Shown: positions 51,581 through 60,733, numbered from the stretch's first letter. The stretch: 64,000 bases of DNA from Fontibacter flavus (GCF_042432905.1 NZ_JBHLWI010000022.1:59521-123520); one strand, 5' to 3'. Program-made: numbers and translations. Notes: generated from the letters alone by a model not told the origin.

Positions 51581-54033
51581 TATCTGGTATAATTACCTAA
51601 ACGGATGACATCTGCAAAAACCCCTGCGGCAGTCACATCTGCACCTGCACCAGGACCTCTGATGATCATCGGAAAATCATGGTACCGTTCTGTTGTGAAG
51701 AGAATCATATTATCACTTCCCTTTAGGGTATAAAAAGGATGGCTGCCATCAAGGGAATTCAATCCAACTTTGGCCTTGCCACTTTCGAGGACAGCCATGA
51801 AGCGCAATTTTTCCCCTTTCTTTTTCGCTTGATTGAGGATTTCTTCAAATTCTGCATCATGGGCTTTCAACTTGTCAAAAAACTCTTCAACATCTTTGGT
51901 CTTCACACAGTTTTCCGGAACCATACTTTGAATACTGATGTCCTCAAAATGAAGATCCTGTTCCGCTTCTCTTCCCAAAATCAGGATTTTCCTGGCAACA
52001 TCCATACCACTTAAATCGTCTCTAGGATCAGGTTCTGTATATCCTTTTTCTTTGGCTTGTCTTACTACCTCGCTGAAAGGAATACCCTTTTCAAATTCAG
52101 AGAAAATAAAATTCATAGAACCGCTTAACACAGCTTCAATTCTGATTACTTTATCTCCACTTAGGATCAAATCCTGCAGAGTGTTTATAACAGGAAGTCC
52201 TGCTGCCACATTGGTCTCATAAAGAAATTTTACCCCTCTCTTATAAGCCAATTTTTTAAGTGACTTGTAATTATCCAATGAGCCAGAATTCGCCTTTTTG
52301 TTAGGTGTGACTATTGGAACACTTGCCTCCAAGACCCTCTCATAAATATCCGCTACTTCCTGACTTGCCGTGCAGTCTACAAAAACAGAGTTGGAGAAAT
52401 TCATTTCCTCCATCTGAGAGATGAAATTCTCAAGATCCATTGGTCTGGAATCCTCTGCATCTTGTGGTTCGGGACAGTTTTTCAAATCAAAACCATCTTC
52501 ATGAAAGGCCATAAACCTAGAGTTGGCAATCCCATGAACCTGTATATCCAAGTCATTTTCGCGCTGAAGTTTGTCACGCTGATTAGCGATCATTTTGATA
52601 AGCGCTTTCCCAATCAACCCTACACCGACCAAGAACAAGTGCAATACCTTATTGTCAGACAAGAAAAAGGCCTCATGAAGTACATTGAGGGCTTTTTGCA
52701 GGTCAGCTTGGGAAACAACTGCTGAAATATTTAATTCAGAACTACCTTGGGCAATCGCATAGACATTGACATTATTTCTTCCCAAAGACTGGAACATCCT
52801 TCCGCTCGCCCCTGGATTATGCTTCATGTTTTCACCCACTGCAGCCACTATAGCCATCTCAGAAACCACCACCACAGGGTCCATCTCACCATTTCTGATT
52901 TCAAAATGAAATTCTTTTTCGATGGCTTCTTTAGCTTTTGGCGCTTCAGCTGTCCTAATTGCTACACATACACTATGTTCAGATGAAGCCTGACTGATCA
53001 ACACCACATTGATACTGGCATCTGCCAAGGCTCCAAAAACCCGTTTACTTACATCCACCACATCAATCAGCCCGGTCCCCTCAATATTCAAAAGAGAAAT
53101 CCCTGACATAGAAGAAATCCCCTTGATCAGTTTACCAGCAGGGTGATCGCCATTAATCAAAGTGCCGGGATTTCCTGGCTCAAATGTATTTTTGATATAA
53201 ATCGGAATTCCCTTTTTCATCGCCGGCTGCATGGTAGCCGGGAAAATTACCTTTGCACCAAAGTGGGACAATTCCTTGGCTTCACTGTAAGTCAGCTGGG
53301 GTATGGTAAAGGAAGTGTATACCAACCTAGGGTCAGCAGTCATTACACCTGAAACATCCGTCCAAATTTCCAAGGAATCTGCCTGAAGAGCTGATGCAAA
53401 AATGGCAGCTGTATAATCAGACCCACTTCTTCCAAGTGTTGTGGTCTCGCCTTTTTCGGTTGAAGCAATAAAGCCTGTAATGACTTTTAGGCCTGGATTA
53501 TGATGAAAGAAATCCAGTATCAGGTCATTGGTCATAGGAAAATCCACTTTGGCATTACCAAAGCGATTATTGGTTCTGATGACTGTTCTGGCGTCCAAAT
53601 AAATAGCAGGATAGCCCTCCACCTTCAGGGCTTCTGACAGGATATAGGCAGAAAGCCTTTCTCCAAAACTTCCTACATAATCTAAGGTCCTAGGCGAACA
53701 TTCTTTGATCAGGAAAATACCATGATAAAGATCTTCAAGTTCATTGAAGCGTACTTTCACAAAAGTCAACACTGCTGATTGAAGCTGTATCGGAATCAAT
53801 TCCTTAACAATATCAAAATGTCTTTCTTCCTGGGCTTTGATTTGATCGATATAACTCCTATCCCCCATCATGGCCTTCTCGGCACTTTTCAGCAAAATTT
53901 CTGTTACCCCACCGAATGCGGAAAAAACAACAGCAATCTCTTCAGATTGATTTGCTGATTTCAGAATTTCAAAAACCTTTCGGATATTTTGAGTATTGGC
54001 AACTGAAGAACCTCCAAACTTTAAAATTTTCAT
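51580..54033 (-). CDS. thrA: Bifunctional aspartokinase/homoserine dehydrogenase
   Basis: First and third steps of threonine synthesis. The 817-residue fusion has an aspartokinase domain (MKILKFGGSSVANTQN at the start, TTLGRSGSDYTAAIF near residue 215), two ACT regulatory domains (about 315-460, LLNIEGTGLIDVVDVSKRVFGALADASINVVLIS) and a homoserine dehydrogenase domain (about 465-817) with VGVGLIGKALIKMI, CTASQEVADIYERVL and NVAAGLPVINTLQDLI. The start at 54033 follows a leader region with a short peptide and hairpin, suggesting attenuation. Confidence 0.97.
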   Translation of the reverse strand: MKILKFGGSSVANTQNIRKVFEILKSANQSEEIAVVFSAFGGVTEILLKSAEKAMMGDRSYIDQIKAQEERHFDIVKELIPIQLQSAVLTFVKVRFNELEDLYHGIFLIKECSPRTLDYVGSFGERLSAYILSEALKVEGYPAIYLDARTVIRTNNRFGNAKVDFPMTNDLILDFFHHNPGLKVITGFIASTEKGETTTLGRSGSDYTAAIFASALQADSLEIWTDVSGVMTADPRLVYTSFTIPQLTYSEAKELSHFGAKVIFPATMQPAMKKGIPIYIKNTFEPGNPGTLINGDHPAGKLIKGISSMSGISLLNIEGTGLIDVVDVSKRVFGALADASINVVLISQASSEHSVCVAIRTAEAPKAKEAIEKEFHFEIRNGEMDPVVVVSEMAIVAAVGENMKHNPGASGRMFQSLGRNNVNVYAIAQGSSELNISAVVSQADLQKALNVLHEAFFLSDNKVLHLFLVGVGLIGKALIKMIANQRDKLQRENDLDIQVHGIANSRFMAFHEDGFDLKNCPEPQDAEDSRPMDLENFISQMEEMNFSNSVFVDCTASQEVADIYERVLEASVPIVTPNKKANSGSLDNYKSLKKLAYKRGVKFLYETNVAAGLPVINTLQDLILSGDKVIRIEAVLSGSMNFIFSEFEKGIPFSEVVRQAKEKGYTEPDPRDDLSGMDVARKILILGREAEQDLHFEDISIQSMVPENCVKTKDVEEFFDKLKAHDAEFEEILNQAKKKGEKLRFMAVLESGKAKVGLNSLDGSHPFYTLKGSDNMILFTTERYHDFPMIIRGPGAGADVTAAGVFADVIRLGNYTR

Positions 54034-54111
54034 AACGGAATAGGCTGAATGATATAAATATAGAGAATAATGACCTTAATTGGTCCTTTTGAAAGGGGCT
54101 ATATGTTGGAA

Positions 54112-54131
54112 TAAAAACGGGATTAACCCGT
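54112..54131 (-). terminator. Attenuator-like hairpin ahead of thrA
   Basis: ACGGG (54127-54131) pairs with CCCGT (54117-54121) around TTAAT, followed by TTTTTA on the minus strand. It overlaps the stop codon of the leader peptide. An alternative pairing exists: ATCCCG of this hairpin is complementary to CGGGAT at 54184-54189 upstream, which could act as an antiterminator. The stem is short, so strength is uncertain. Confidence 0.6.
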
Positions 54132-54173
54132 AATGGCAACAATGGTAAAAAACATGGTGTAAACCATACCCAT
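54123..54173 (-). CDS. thrL: thr operon leader peptide
   Basis: A 16-codon frame, MGMVYTMFFTIVAITG then TAA, lies 90 bp upstream of thrA on the same strand. It has three Thr and two Ile codons, matching the end products whose charged tRNAs control the thr leader in enterobacteria (thrL is Thr/Ile-rich and also ends in TTG-type residues). Its stop codon lies in the loop of a hairpin followed by T residues, the arrangement expected for ribosome-mediated attenuation. Two other open frames cross this stretch but show no such relation. An internal Met at codon 7 could also be the start. Confidence 0.65.
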   Translation of the reverse strand: MGMVYTMFFTIVAITG

Positions 54174-54515
54174 CCCACAGCACATCCCGAAATATCTCCC
54201 GGTTGGATTCCTTTTCATGAATTTGTTTGCTGTGTTGAACATCTTCTAAAACTTTACACGACAATCTTAAGGACAAAATCCCAAAAAGCAAAAACGTTTT
54301 ATTGTTTTTTCAAAAAATAGACCAAAAAATTAACATTAACCCAATAAACAGAACATTCACTTAATTAATAAATAAATTACAAGCTAAAATAGCTTACTTA
54401 AAAGCATTCACAAAAACCTTATCCTGCGAATTGCCTGAAGAATTGAAAAACAAACCAAAAGTTCCTTAGATGTATAAAAGAAGCGGCTGTCCCTAATTTG
54501 GAACAGCCACTTTTT
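54174..54515. other. Intergenic region upstream of the thr leader
   Basis: About 340 bp, A/T-rich toward the right, with no credible gene. The thr promoter must lie here (roughly 54240-54300), but no clean TTG-N19/20-TAnnTTTG was found. A terminator lies at the right edge. Confidence 0.55.
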
Positions 54516-54516
54516 T
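54486..54516 (-). terminator. Terminator of the GIN/NTF2-like gene pair
   Basis: GGCTGTCC pairs with GG-AACAGCC (one bulge). On the minus strand the stem is followed by GCTTCTTTT and on the plus strand by ACTTTTTTT, so it may work both ways. It lies at the stop codon of the gene at 54516. Confidence 0.7.
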
Positions 54517-54968
54517 TAATTACAACCTTCTTTTCGTCTGGTATCAATCACATAGGTAATTTTCCATCCTTCTGCTGTCTTTATCAGCTGAAAGGAATTC
54601 ACTCCACAATGACTGAATCCATCATTGACATAAAATTCATACGCGGTCCAGGCAGATGCCATTTGCCCATCAATTTTTATTTGATAATCCAAAATCCTTT
54701 CATCCAGCACTGTATTAGCCGGAGTAGTAGCTATTCTGTTGACAAAATCCTGAACAGAATTGGATCCCAAAGTCGCTCCTGACTCTCCTGCAATCACTGT
54801 TTGCATACTTGCATCCGGATGAAAAGATTGCATAACTAAATCAGGATTTTTCTCCTTCATACCTACGAACATAGAGGCGATTACTTGTTTTACATTTTCT
54901 TCCTCCTGAGCCTTTGCAGGAAAGGCCAAAAAGGAAAACATCAATGATAGGATTATTAGATGTTTCAT
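54516..54968 (-). CDS. Exported SnoaL/NTF2-like protein
   Basis: A 150-residue protein with a cleavable signal peptide (MKHLIILSLMFSFLAFPAKAQ) and a DUF4440/NTF2-like fold: VKQVIASMFVGMKEKNPDLVMQSFHPDASMQTV is the usual first helix and strand, and the end VNSFQLIKTAEGWKITYVIDTRRKEGC is typical. Function unknown. It overlaps the preceding GIN-domain gene by one base and is probably co-expressed. Confidence 0.8.
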   Translation of the reverse strand: MKHLIILSLMFSFLAFPAKAQEEENVKQVIASMFVGMKEKNPDLVMQSFHPDASMQTVIAGESGATLGSNSVQDFVNRIATTPANTVLDERILDYQIKIDGQMASAWTAYEFYVNDGFSHCGVNSFQLIKTAEGWKITYVIDTRRKEGCN

Positions 54969-55654
54969 TAGTTTTTAGAAATATTACCCCCTGTACTTGT
55001 TTTCACATTCACTTCTTTCGGATTGCCTGTATAATATACTTTAGCTGCGGTGGCTGCTGAGCCCTGTATTTTTCCATTAGTTCTAAAATACACGGTTGAA
55101 GCAGTATTTGCCAAAACTTCCACATTATCTCCAATTAATTTTTTGGCATCAATCTCTGCATTGGTAAAAGCCCTGATTCCAAGACCATCTACTTTTCCCT
55201 CCACATATATTTTGGCATTTGTAGCCGCTTCAATATTGAGCACATCCGCTTCTAAGTTGGCTTCAAGATAGGCACTTGTGCCCGCATACAGATACGCCTC
55301 TTCCGCAACAATTTTGTCTTTGGCAATCACCGTTGCACTGGTAGTCGCTTCAATTCCCTGAATATCCACATATGTCACCACCACTTCAACGGTGTGGTTT
55401 CTGAAGTTACCTCTTGCCAATCTTACCTCCAATGTTCCATCTACTATAGAGGTTTCGACTTTTCCGATTTCTATTCCCAAAACAGTAATCTCGACTTTAT
55501 TTTGATCTCCGCGAACCAATTCGGCTTTGATGGAATTGGAAATTTTCACAGCATCAAAAGATCCCAAGTTCCTGGTTTCTCTTTGCGTTTGGGCATGAGC
55601 TCCAATAATCAGAGAAAAGAACAATAAGAAAGTTAAATAATAGGTCGTTTTCAT
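54968..55654 (-). CDS. GIN-domain (DUF2807) exported protein
   Basis: A 228-residue protein with a signal peptide (about residues 1-21) followed by repeated beta-helix segments: FDAVKISNSIKAELVRGDQNKVEI, VTYVDIQGIEATTSATVIAK, YAGTSAYLEANLEADVLNIEAATNAKIYV. This is the head GIN domain found widely in Bacteroidota envelopes. No function is established. It sits 17 bp after an SDR gene on the same strand. Confidence 0.87.
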   Translation of the reverse strand: MKTTYYLTFLLFFSLIIGAHAQTQRETRNLGSFDAVKISNSIKAELVRGDQNKVEITVLGIEIGKVETSIVDGTLEVRLARGNFRNHTVEVVVTYVDIQGIEATTSATVIAKDKIVAEEAYLYAGTSAYLEANLEADVLNIEAATNAKIYVEGKVDGLGIRAFTNAEIDAKKLIGDNVEVLANTASTVYFRTNGKIQGSAATAAKVYYTGNPKEVNVKTSTGGNISKN

Positions 55655-55671
55655 TTTATTAAAGGGTTTGA

Positions 55672-56349
55672 TTACACTCCTCCGTAAAGCTTAAAGGTCA
55701 TATTCCTCAATGCAGGGTTATTGACCGCATAATGCATAGCCTCTGCAATATCAGCAGGAGCTACCCATAGAGAGAAATTTGAATCCGGCATCGCAGATCG
55801 GTTTTCTGGGGTATCAATAATACTTGGTACAAAGACATGTGCCCTTATTCTGGTATTCTTGGCCTCTTCAGCGACATAGTTTGCAAGATTCATCACCATA
55901 CTTTTACTCAAAGCGTATGCCACAACTCCTATTCCGTCTTCAGCCTGGAGAGCGGGACGTGCTCCTACGAATAAAAAATTCCCAAAATCAGCCTTTTTCA
56001 TCACAGGAAGAAAGTATTTAACCATATTAAAAGCCGAAAAAAAATTCAGCTTTACCATTTTTTCAATATCCGAGACTGATGTTTTTTCGATATCTCCCAT
56101 AGCAAATCCGCCCACCAAAAGTGCGATAGCGTCCACTTCTCCGTATTGCATCTGGTATTCGCTTGCAAATTCCTGAACTGCATCGGGATTAATTACATCG
56201 ACCTCATAGACGTCGTCTGCTTCTTCCACTTCGTCACCCGAATCAGGTTGGATGATGGCTATAACCCTATAACCTTCCCTTTTAAATTTGCTTACCACCT
56301 CCAACCCCAAATTTCCTGCAGCACCTGTGATGATAATATTCCTTTCCAT
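55672..56349 (-). CDS. SDR family NAD(P)-dependent oxidoreductase
   Basis: A 225-residue short-chain dehydrogenase with the Rossmann loop ITGAAGNLGLEVVSKFKREG (residues 7-26), an acidic residue after strand 2 (IIQPDSGDE), and the YALSK catalytic pair near residue 142. The substrate is unknown. It is the first of three leftward genes with short gaps or overlaps, though the downstream pair is unrelated. Confidence 0.87.
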   Translation of the reverse strand: MERNIIITGAAGNLGLEVVSKFKREGYRVIAIIQPDSGDEVEEADDVYEVDVINPDAVQEFASEYQMQYGEVDAIALLVGGFAMGDIEKTSVSDIEKMVKLNFFSAFNMVKYFLPVMKKADFGNFLFVGARPALQAEDGIGVVAYALSKSMVMNLANYVAEEAKNTRIRAHVFVPSIIDTPENRSAMPDSNFSLWVAPADIAEAMHYAVNNPALRNMTFKLYGGV

Positions 56350-56574
56350 ATTTACATTTGTTTGTTTTAGTCAAAATTTATTTAGATTATCCGTAATTAT
56401 ACCAGCTAAACATATTATACAGAGCTAACCTCTGATTTCGAACCAATATCAATGAATAACTTGTCCGCCGAGGAGGATCCCATATCAATAAATATCGGTT
56501 TGCTAAATAGCCACCTCTAATTTAATTAGTATTGGAATTAAGTATATACATAAAATTTATAATTCAAATCTACT

Positions 56575-57456
56575 ATGCCCCAATCTAAGTCAGTTTTTAG
56601 ACTTGCCGAAATAAAGAAATTACGCAATTTCATTTTCAAGCTGCTTATCTACCTTGGCTTATTTATCATGAGTACGATTTCTGATCCGTTTATTGATTGG
56701 ATCTCCGCCAGACCAGGGCTTTCCAACGTAATTACAGCAATTCTTTTCCTTCTTGGAGCAAATATCCTCATTTCTTTGGGAAGAATAATCACAGCAAGAA
56801 TCTATCTTAGAAAACAAGAAGGTGAAGAACTGCATCCCAATTTTCTTTTGGGGATCAATTGGATTTCCAATATACTAAATTCAATCGTATTCATCTCTGC
56901 ACTTATCATGGCTTTTGGTTTAAGGCCAGTAGAGTTCTTGACTAGCTTAACCATTGTTGCTGCCGCCATAGCCATCGTTACTAAAGATTACATCACCAAT
57001 ACCATCAATGGTCTGATCATCATGTTTACAGATCAATTTTCTTTGGGTGACACTATCAAAATCAATGATCAAAAGGGGATCATAAAAGATATCACTTTAA
57101 TGAACACTGTACTTAAAAGAGATGATGGACTGACCATGATGATTCCAAACAATCTTATGCTTAGCACACATGTCATCAATTACAGGTTTACAGACCGAAA
57201 GGATGTGGAGTTTTTATTTGAGGTACCCATTGGGTATAAAATGGGGTTGAAGGAAATCAAAGAAAAAATTGAACCCAAACTATCAAAAAGGCTGGAATCA
57301 AAAGAAATTTCAAAATTCGTTGTAGGATTGGGTGGTGTGTTCGAAGAAAAAATAGCCTTTAAAATAATTGTGGGAATTGCCCCTGAAAGAGAGCCTGAGA
57401 TCAGGGAAGAGTTTGATGAAATCTTATTGGAACTATTGTATGCAAAACAGGGATAA
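56575..57456 (+). CDS. MscS-type mechanosensitive channel
   Basis: A 293-residue small-conductance mechanosensitive channel family protein. Three membrane segments lie near residues 17-40, 45-65 and 85-115. The pore helix and beta-domain entry VAAAIAIVTKDYITNTINGLIIMFTDQFSLGDTIKI starts near residue 125. The cytoplasmic beta and alpha/beta domains follow. The last 17 bp overlap the next gene. Confidence 0.9.
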   Translation: MPQSKSVFRLAEIKKLRNFIFKLLIYLGLFIMSTISDPFIDWISARPGLSNVITAILFLLGANILISLGRIITARIYLRKQEGEELHPNFLLGINWISNILNSIVFISALIMAFGLRPVEFLTSLTIVAAAIAIVTKDYITNTINGLIIMFTDQFSLGDTIKINDQKGIIKDITLMNTVLKRDDGLTMMIPNNLMLSTHVINYRFTDRKDVEFLFEVPIGYKMGLKEIKEKIEPKLSKRLESKEISKFVVGLGGVFEEKIAFKIIVGIAPEREPEIREEFDEILLELLYAKQG

Positions 57457-57772
57457 TTTCTTTGATTTGGTATATCAGGTAGTGAGGCTTATTCCTAAGG
57501 GAAGAGTAACTTCCTATGGAGCCATTGCCAATTACCTAGGGCTAAAAAGTGGCGCACGCATGGTAGGATATGCCATGAACGCCTCTCATAGCCAAGCAGA
57601 TATCCCGGCACATAGGGTGGTCAACAGAAATGGGGTTTTGACAGGTAAACATCATTTTCCACATCCTGAATTCATGCAGCAACAATTAGAATTAGAAGGC
57701 ATAGAGGTGAAAAATGATAAAATTTTAGATTTCGAAAAACATTTTTGGAATCCTAATGAGTTAAACAACTAG
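57440..57772 (+). CDS. Alkyltransferase-like (ATL) DNA-binding protein
   Basis: A 110-residue protein related to the DNA-binding domain of O6-alkylguanine methyltransferase: VVRLIPKGRVTSYGAIANYLGLKSGARMVGYAMN is the helix-turn-helix. The position of the reactive Cys in PCHR holds PAHRVV near residue 56, so it cannot transfer alkyl groups. Such ATL proteins bind O6-alkylguanine and hand it to nucleotide excision repair. The start is the ATG at 57440, inside the MscS gene; a longer frame from 57368 adds 24 unrelated residues. Confidence 0.88.
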   Translation: MQNRDNFFDLVYQVVRLIPKGRVTSYGAIANYLGLKSGARMVGYAMNASHSQADIPAHRVVNRNGVLTGKHHFPHPEFMQQQLELEGIEVKNDKILDFEKHFWNPNELNN

Positions 57773-57889
57773 TATTTAACACCTATTAGGGATGTTTTTT
57801 AACAAAATCAGATATTTTTCAACATTTTTTTTTAAATCAGGCTAAATGTGTATGCTTTTTGTACTTGGTCTAAAAAACATTGTTGAATT

Positions 57890-58261
57890 ATGGAAACAGC
57901 CTTGAAAAGTCACATTGCAGAAAACCTTAGAAAACACAGAGTTCTAAGAGGTTACACTCAGGAATATATCGCTGAGTATCTTGGAAAAAAGGATTACACC
58001 GCCTATTCCCGTTACGAGCAGGGAAGATCAAACCTGAAAATGGAAGATGCTATCAAGTTGGCAGAACTTTATGAAGTAGATGTACAGGAATTAATCTCTA
58101 TCGCACCTACTGTAACCAATCATGTAGAAGGTCCGAAGAAGACAAATGGAAGCGGTCAGATTTCAGTACTCGTGGACTTGGATGGCACCCAAAACAGTTT
58201 GGAAAACAACATCTCCAAATTAAAAAAAATCAATGAACTGATAGCCCGACATGAACTTTAA
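57890..58261 (+). CDS. XRE-family helix-turn-helix regulator
   Basis: A 123-residue protein with an HTH_3 domain at residues 8-64 (ENLRKHRVLRGYTQEYIAEYLGKKDYTAYSRYEQGRSNLKMEDAIKLAELYEVDVQELI). The C-terminal 55 residues are polar and lack a recognisable sensor. Target genes are unknown. It converges with the symporter gene, with stop codons nearly touching. Confidence 0.85.
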   Translation: METALKSHIAENLRKHRVLRGYTQEYIAEYLGKKDYTAYSRYEQGRSNLKMEDAIKLAELYEVDVQELISIAPTVTNHVEGPKKTNGSGQISVLVDLDGTQNSLENNISKLKKINELIARHEL

Positions 58262-59704
58262 TCATTTTTTCCTTATCAAATACAATCCCGTGAACATCAA
58301 CAATCCGTTTAGGATTAATACTTCAAAGCCAAACTTATATCCCCAAAGCAATTTTTCGGAGTTTTGGCTGATCAAATACGCTATGAGAGGCGCCGCAACA
58401 GCAATGTAGGGCACCCATTTATCTTTCACCTGATTTTTGGTGAATAGGCCAAATGCATATAAGCCTAACAATGGGCCATAAGTATATCCTGCAATGATAA
58501 ATACCGCATTGATCACACTTTGATCATTGATCCACCTAAACATCAGAATAACCAAGAACATCAAAAGTGTAAATGACAGGTGAACTTTTTTACGGACACT
58601 CACCTGTTTTTCTTTGGTATACTTTTTTTCTATTTCTAGAAAATCAAAACAAAAAGAGGTGGTCAATGCGGTAAGCGTGGAATCGGCACTTGAATAGGCC
58701 GCAGCAGTGATTCCTAACACGAAAACTATTCCCGCAAAAGCTGAGAAGTGCTGGGTAGCCAACATTGGATAAAGATCGTCTGTTCTAGCAGGAAGCGCAA
58801 TGCCATGCTTTTCAGCATATAAGTACAATAACACTCCCAACGACAGGAAAAGCAGGTTGACAAAAACCAAGATCACAGTAAACCAAAACATGTTTTTCTG
58901 CGCATCTCCTATGTTTTTGCAGGTCAGGTTTTTTTGCATCATATCCTGATCTAAGCCTGTCATCACGATGGTAATAAAGGCACCTGAAGCAAATTGTTTG
59001 AAAAAGTTAGTTCCTGATTGCCAATCCCAGTTGAAAATTTCTGACCTTGAATCATTGGCTATCGTACTCACAAATGTGGTTACATGGATAATGCCAAGAT
59101 CTTTTCCAATGAGGTAAATACTCACCACTACTGCCAAAAGCATAAATAATGTCTGCAGGGTATCTGTCCAAACGACAGTTTTTATCCCTCCTCTATGGGT
59201 ATATAGCCAAATAAGGGAAACAGTAATCAAGACTGAAACCCAAAAAGGTATCCCCCACTGATCAAAAAGAATAAGTTGTAAGACTCCTGCCACTAAAAAT
59301 ACCCTGATGGAGGATCCCAACGTTCTGGAAAGAATAAAGAAAAAAGCCCCAGTTTTATAGGACCAAAAACCAAACCTTTCCTCCAAATATCCATAAATAG
59401 AAACTAAATTGAGCCTATAATAAAGAGGCAAAAGCACTTTGGCGATGGTGAAATACCCCAAGGTATAGCCTAGCACTACCTGAAAATAATGGAACTGGGT
59501 ATTGCCAATTTCTCCGGGTACAGAAATAAAGGTTACCCCTGATAGAGATGCCCCAATCATTCCAAACGCTACTAAAAACCAAGGCGATTGCCTGTCTCCA
59601 GTAAAAAAAGTATCTGCTGAAATTTTCCTGGAAGTAAACCAAGAAATCATAAACAACAGGGCGAAATAAGAGGTTATGACGATTAAAACTAGCTTTGAAT
59701 CCAT
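58262..59704 (-). CDS. Sodium:solute symporter (SSS family)
   Basis: A membrane transporter of about 480 residues (start at the Met at 59704, MDSKLVLIVITSYFALLFMISW; the longer frame adds 23 residues). It has thirteen or so membrane segments. The SSS motifs are GASLSGVTFISVPGEIGN near residue 45, TLQTLFMLLAVVVSIYLIGKDLG, GLDQDMMQKNLTCKN and GITAAAYSSADSTLTALTTSFCFDF. The solute is unknown. It is divergent from clpS. Confidence 0.9.
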   Translation of the reverse strand: MDSKLVLIVITSYFALLFMISWFTSRKISADTFFTGDRQSPWFLVAFGMIGASLSGVTFISVPGEIGNTQFHYFQVVLGYTLGYFTIAKVLLPLYYRLNLVSIYGYLEERFGFWSYKTGAFFFILSRTLGSSIRVFLVAGVLQLILFDQWGIPFWVSVLITVSLIWLYTHRGGIKTVVWTDTLQTLFMLLAVVVSIYLIGKDLGIIHVTTFVSTIANDSRSEIFNWDWQSGTNFFKQFASGAFITIVMTGLDQDMMQKNLTCKNIGDAQKNMFWFTVILVFVNLLFLSLGVLLYLYAEKHGIALPARTDDLYPMLATQHFSAFAGIVFVLGITAAAYSSADSTLTALTTSFCFDFLEIEKKYTKEKQVSVRKKVHLSFTLLMFLVILMFRWINDQSVINAVFIIAGYTYGPLLGLYAFGLFTKNQVKDKWVPYIAVAAPLIAYLISQNSEKLLWGYKFGFEVLILNGLLMFTGLYLIRKK

Positions 59705-59757
59705 AGCAACTTGAAAAGACAATTCGCTAAATTGTCTATAATAATTAAATTTGCAAA

Positions 59758-60051
59758 ATGAATCATCATACACAACCTTATCCTAAGTTTGAAGAGGTCG
59801 AAGTATTGTTGGAAGAGTTGATTGATACCGAAGAAAGCGAATTAGTGGTTTTCAATGATGACATCAATACCTTTGATCATGTGACCAAAATATTGATAAA
59901 AGTGTGTCAACACACTCCTGAACAAGCAGAACAATGTACTCTGATCATTCATTACAAAGGCAAATGTACCGTCAAGAAAGGGCGTAGGGCAAAGTTAAAG
60001 CCTATGTGCGAGGCTATTCTGGATGCAGGCATACAAGCTGCAATTATCTAA
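59758..60051 (+). CDS. clpS: ATP-dependent Clp protease adaptor ClpS
   Basis: Delivers N-end-rule substrates to ClpAP. The 97-residue protein shows the ClpS core VVFNDDINTFDHVTKILIKVCQHTPEQAEQCTLIIHYKGKCTVKKG (residues 28-74), with the substrate pocket Asn-Asp-Asp. A TAAATTTG promoter element ends only 4 bp before the ATG. Confidence 0.95.
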   Translation: MNHHTQPYPKFEEVEVLLEELIDTEESELVVFNDDINTFDHVTKILIKVCQHTPEQAEQCTLIIHYKGKCTVKKGRRAKLKPMCEAILDAGIQAAII

Positions 60052-60062
60052 ACACCCAAACT

Positions 60063-60683
60063 GTGAATTTCCCCTCAAAACTTATAGAAAATGCGGTCAA
60101 TGAAATCAGTAGACTGCCAGGAATAGGCAAAAAAACTGCATTGAGGCTGGCGCTACATTTGTTGAAGCAAAAAGAATCGGTCACCGAGGAATTGACTCTT
60201 GCCTTAAATGCTTTAAGAAAAGATGTAAACTATTGTCAATCCTGCCACAATATTTCAGACGCGAAAATCTGTAGTATCTGCGCCAGTGGAAGGCGAGACA
60301 AGTCCATTATCTGTGTTGTGGAAGATATTCCAGATGTCCTGGCCATTGAAAATACCGCTCAATACAATGGACTTTACCATGTCCTTGGAGGTGTAATTTC
60401 CCCCATTCAGGGTATTGGCCCAGATGATCTTAAAATAGAATCACTTTTACATAGAATCATGTCCGCTAGCGAATCAGAAAAAGTTGAAGAGGTGATTCTT
60501 GCGCTACCCGCAACTATGGAGGGCGACACCACATCATTCTTCATCACTAGACGGCTTAAAGAGTATGGTGTTAAAGTAAGTACTATTGCTAGAGGAATCC
60601 CAATTGGCGGAGAACTTGAATATACAGATGAAATCACCTTAGGGAGAAGTATCCTGACGAGGGTAAATTATTCTGCTGATTGA
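60063..60683 (+). CDS. recR: Recombination mediator protein RecR
   Basis: Works with RecO/RecF to load RecA at gaps. Starting at the GTG at 60063 (VNFPSKLIENAVNEISRLPGIGKKTALRLALHLLK) gives 206 residues, the family length; a longer frame reaches back into clpS and is unlikely. The zinc finger CQSCHN...CSIC is near residue 58, and the Toprim domain (ICVVEDIPDVLAIENT) and Walker-B-like end follow. It starts 12 bp after clpS. Confidence 0.96.
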   Translation: MNFPSKLIENAVNEISRLPGIGKKTALRLALHLLKQKESVTEELTLALNALRKDVNYCQSCHNISDAKICSICASGRRDKSIICVVEDIPDVLAIENTAQYNGLYHVLGGVISPIQGIGPDDLKIESLLHRIMSASESEKVEEVILALPATMEGDTTSFFITRRLKEYGVKVSTIARGIPIGGELEYTDEITLGRSILTRVNYSAD

Positions 60684-60693
60684 TAAATTTCCT

Positions 60694-60723
60694 TTGCGCA
60701 ATTAAAATCCATTTCTATATTTG
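60694..60723 (+). promoter_or_regulatory. tRNA-Ala promoter
   Basis: TTG (60694-60696), a 19-bp gap and TATATTTG (60716-60723) form a full consensus match. The start near 60730 is just ahead of the broken tRNA-Ala copy, so both copies would be read in one transcript. Confidence 0.8.
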
Positions 60724-60733
60724 CAGTCCCTAA

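Noticed and set aside
53969..54291. Two longer open frames across the thr leader (69 and 71 codons)
   Set aside because: They overlap thrA or cross the hairpin in other frames, and contain no domain features; the short Thr/Ile frame fits an attenuator.
60006..60062. Longer RecR frame starting inside clpS
   Set aside because: The upstream codons translate the clpS end in another frame; the GTG at 60063 matches the family N-terminus.
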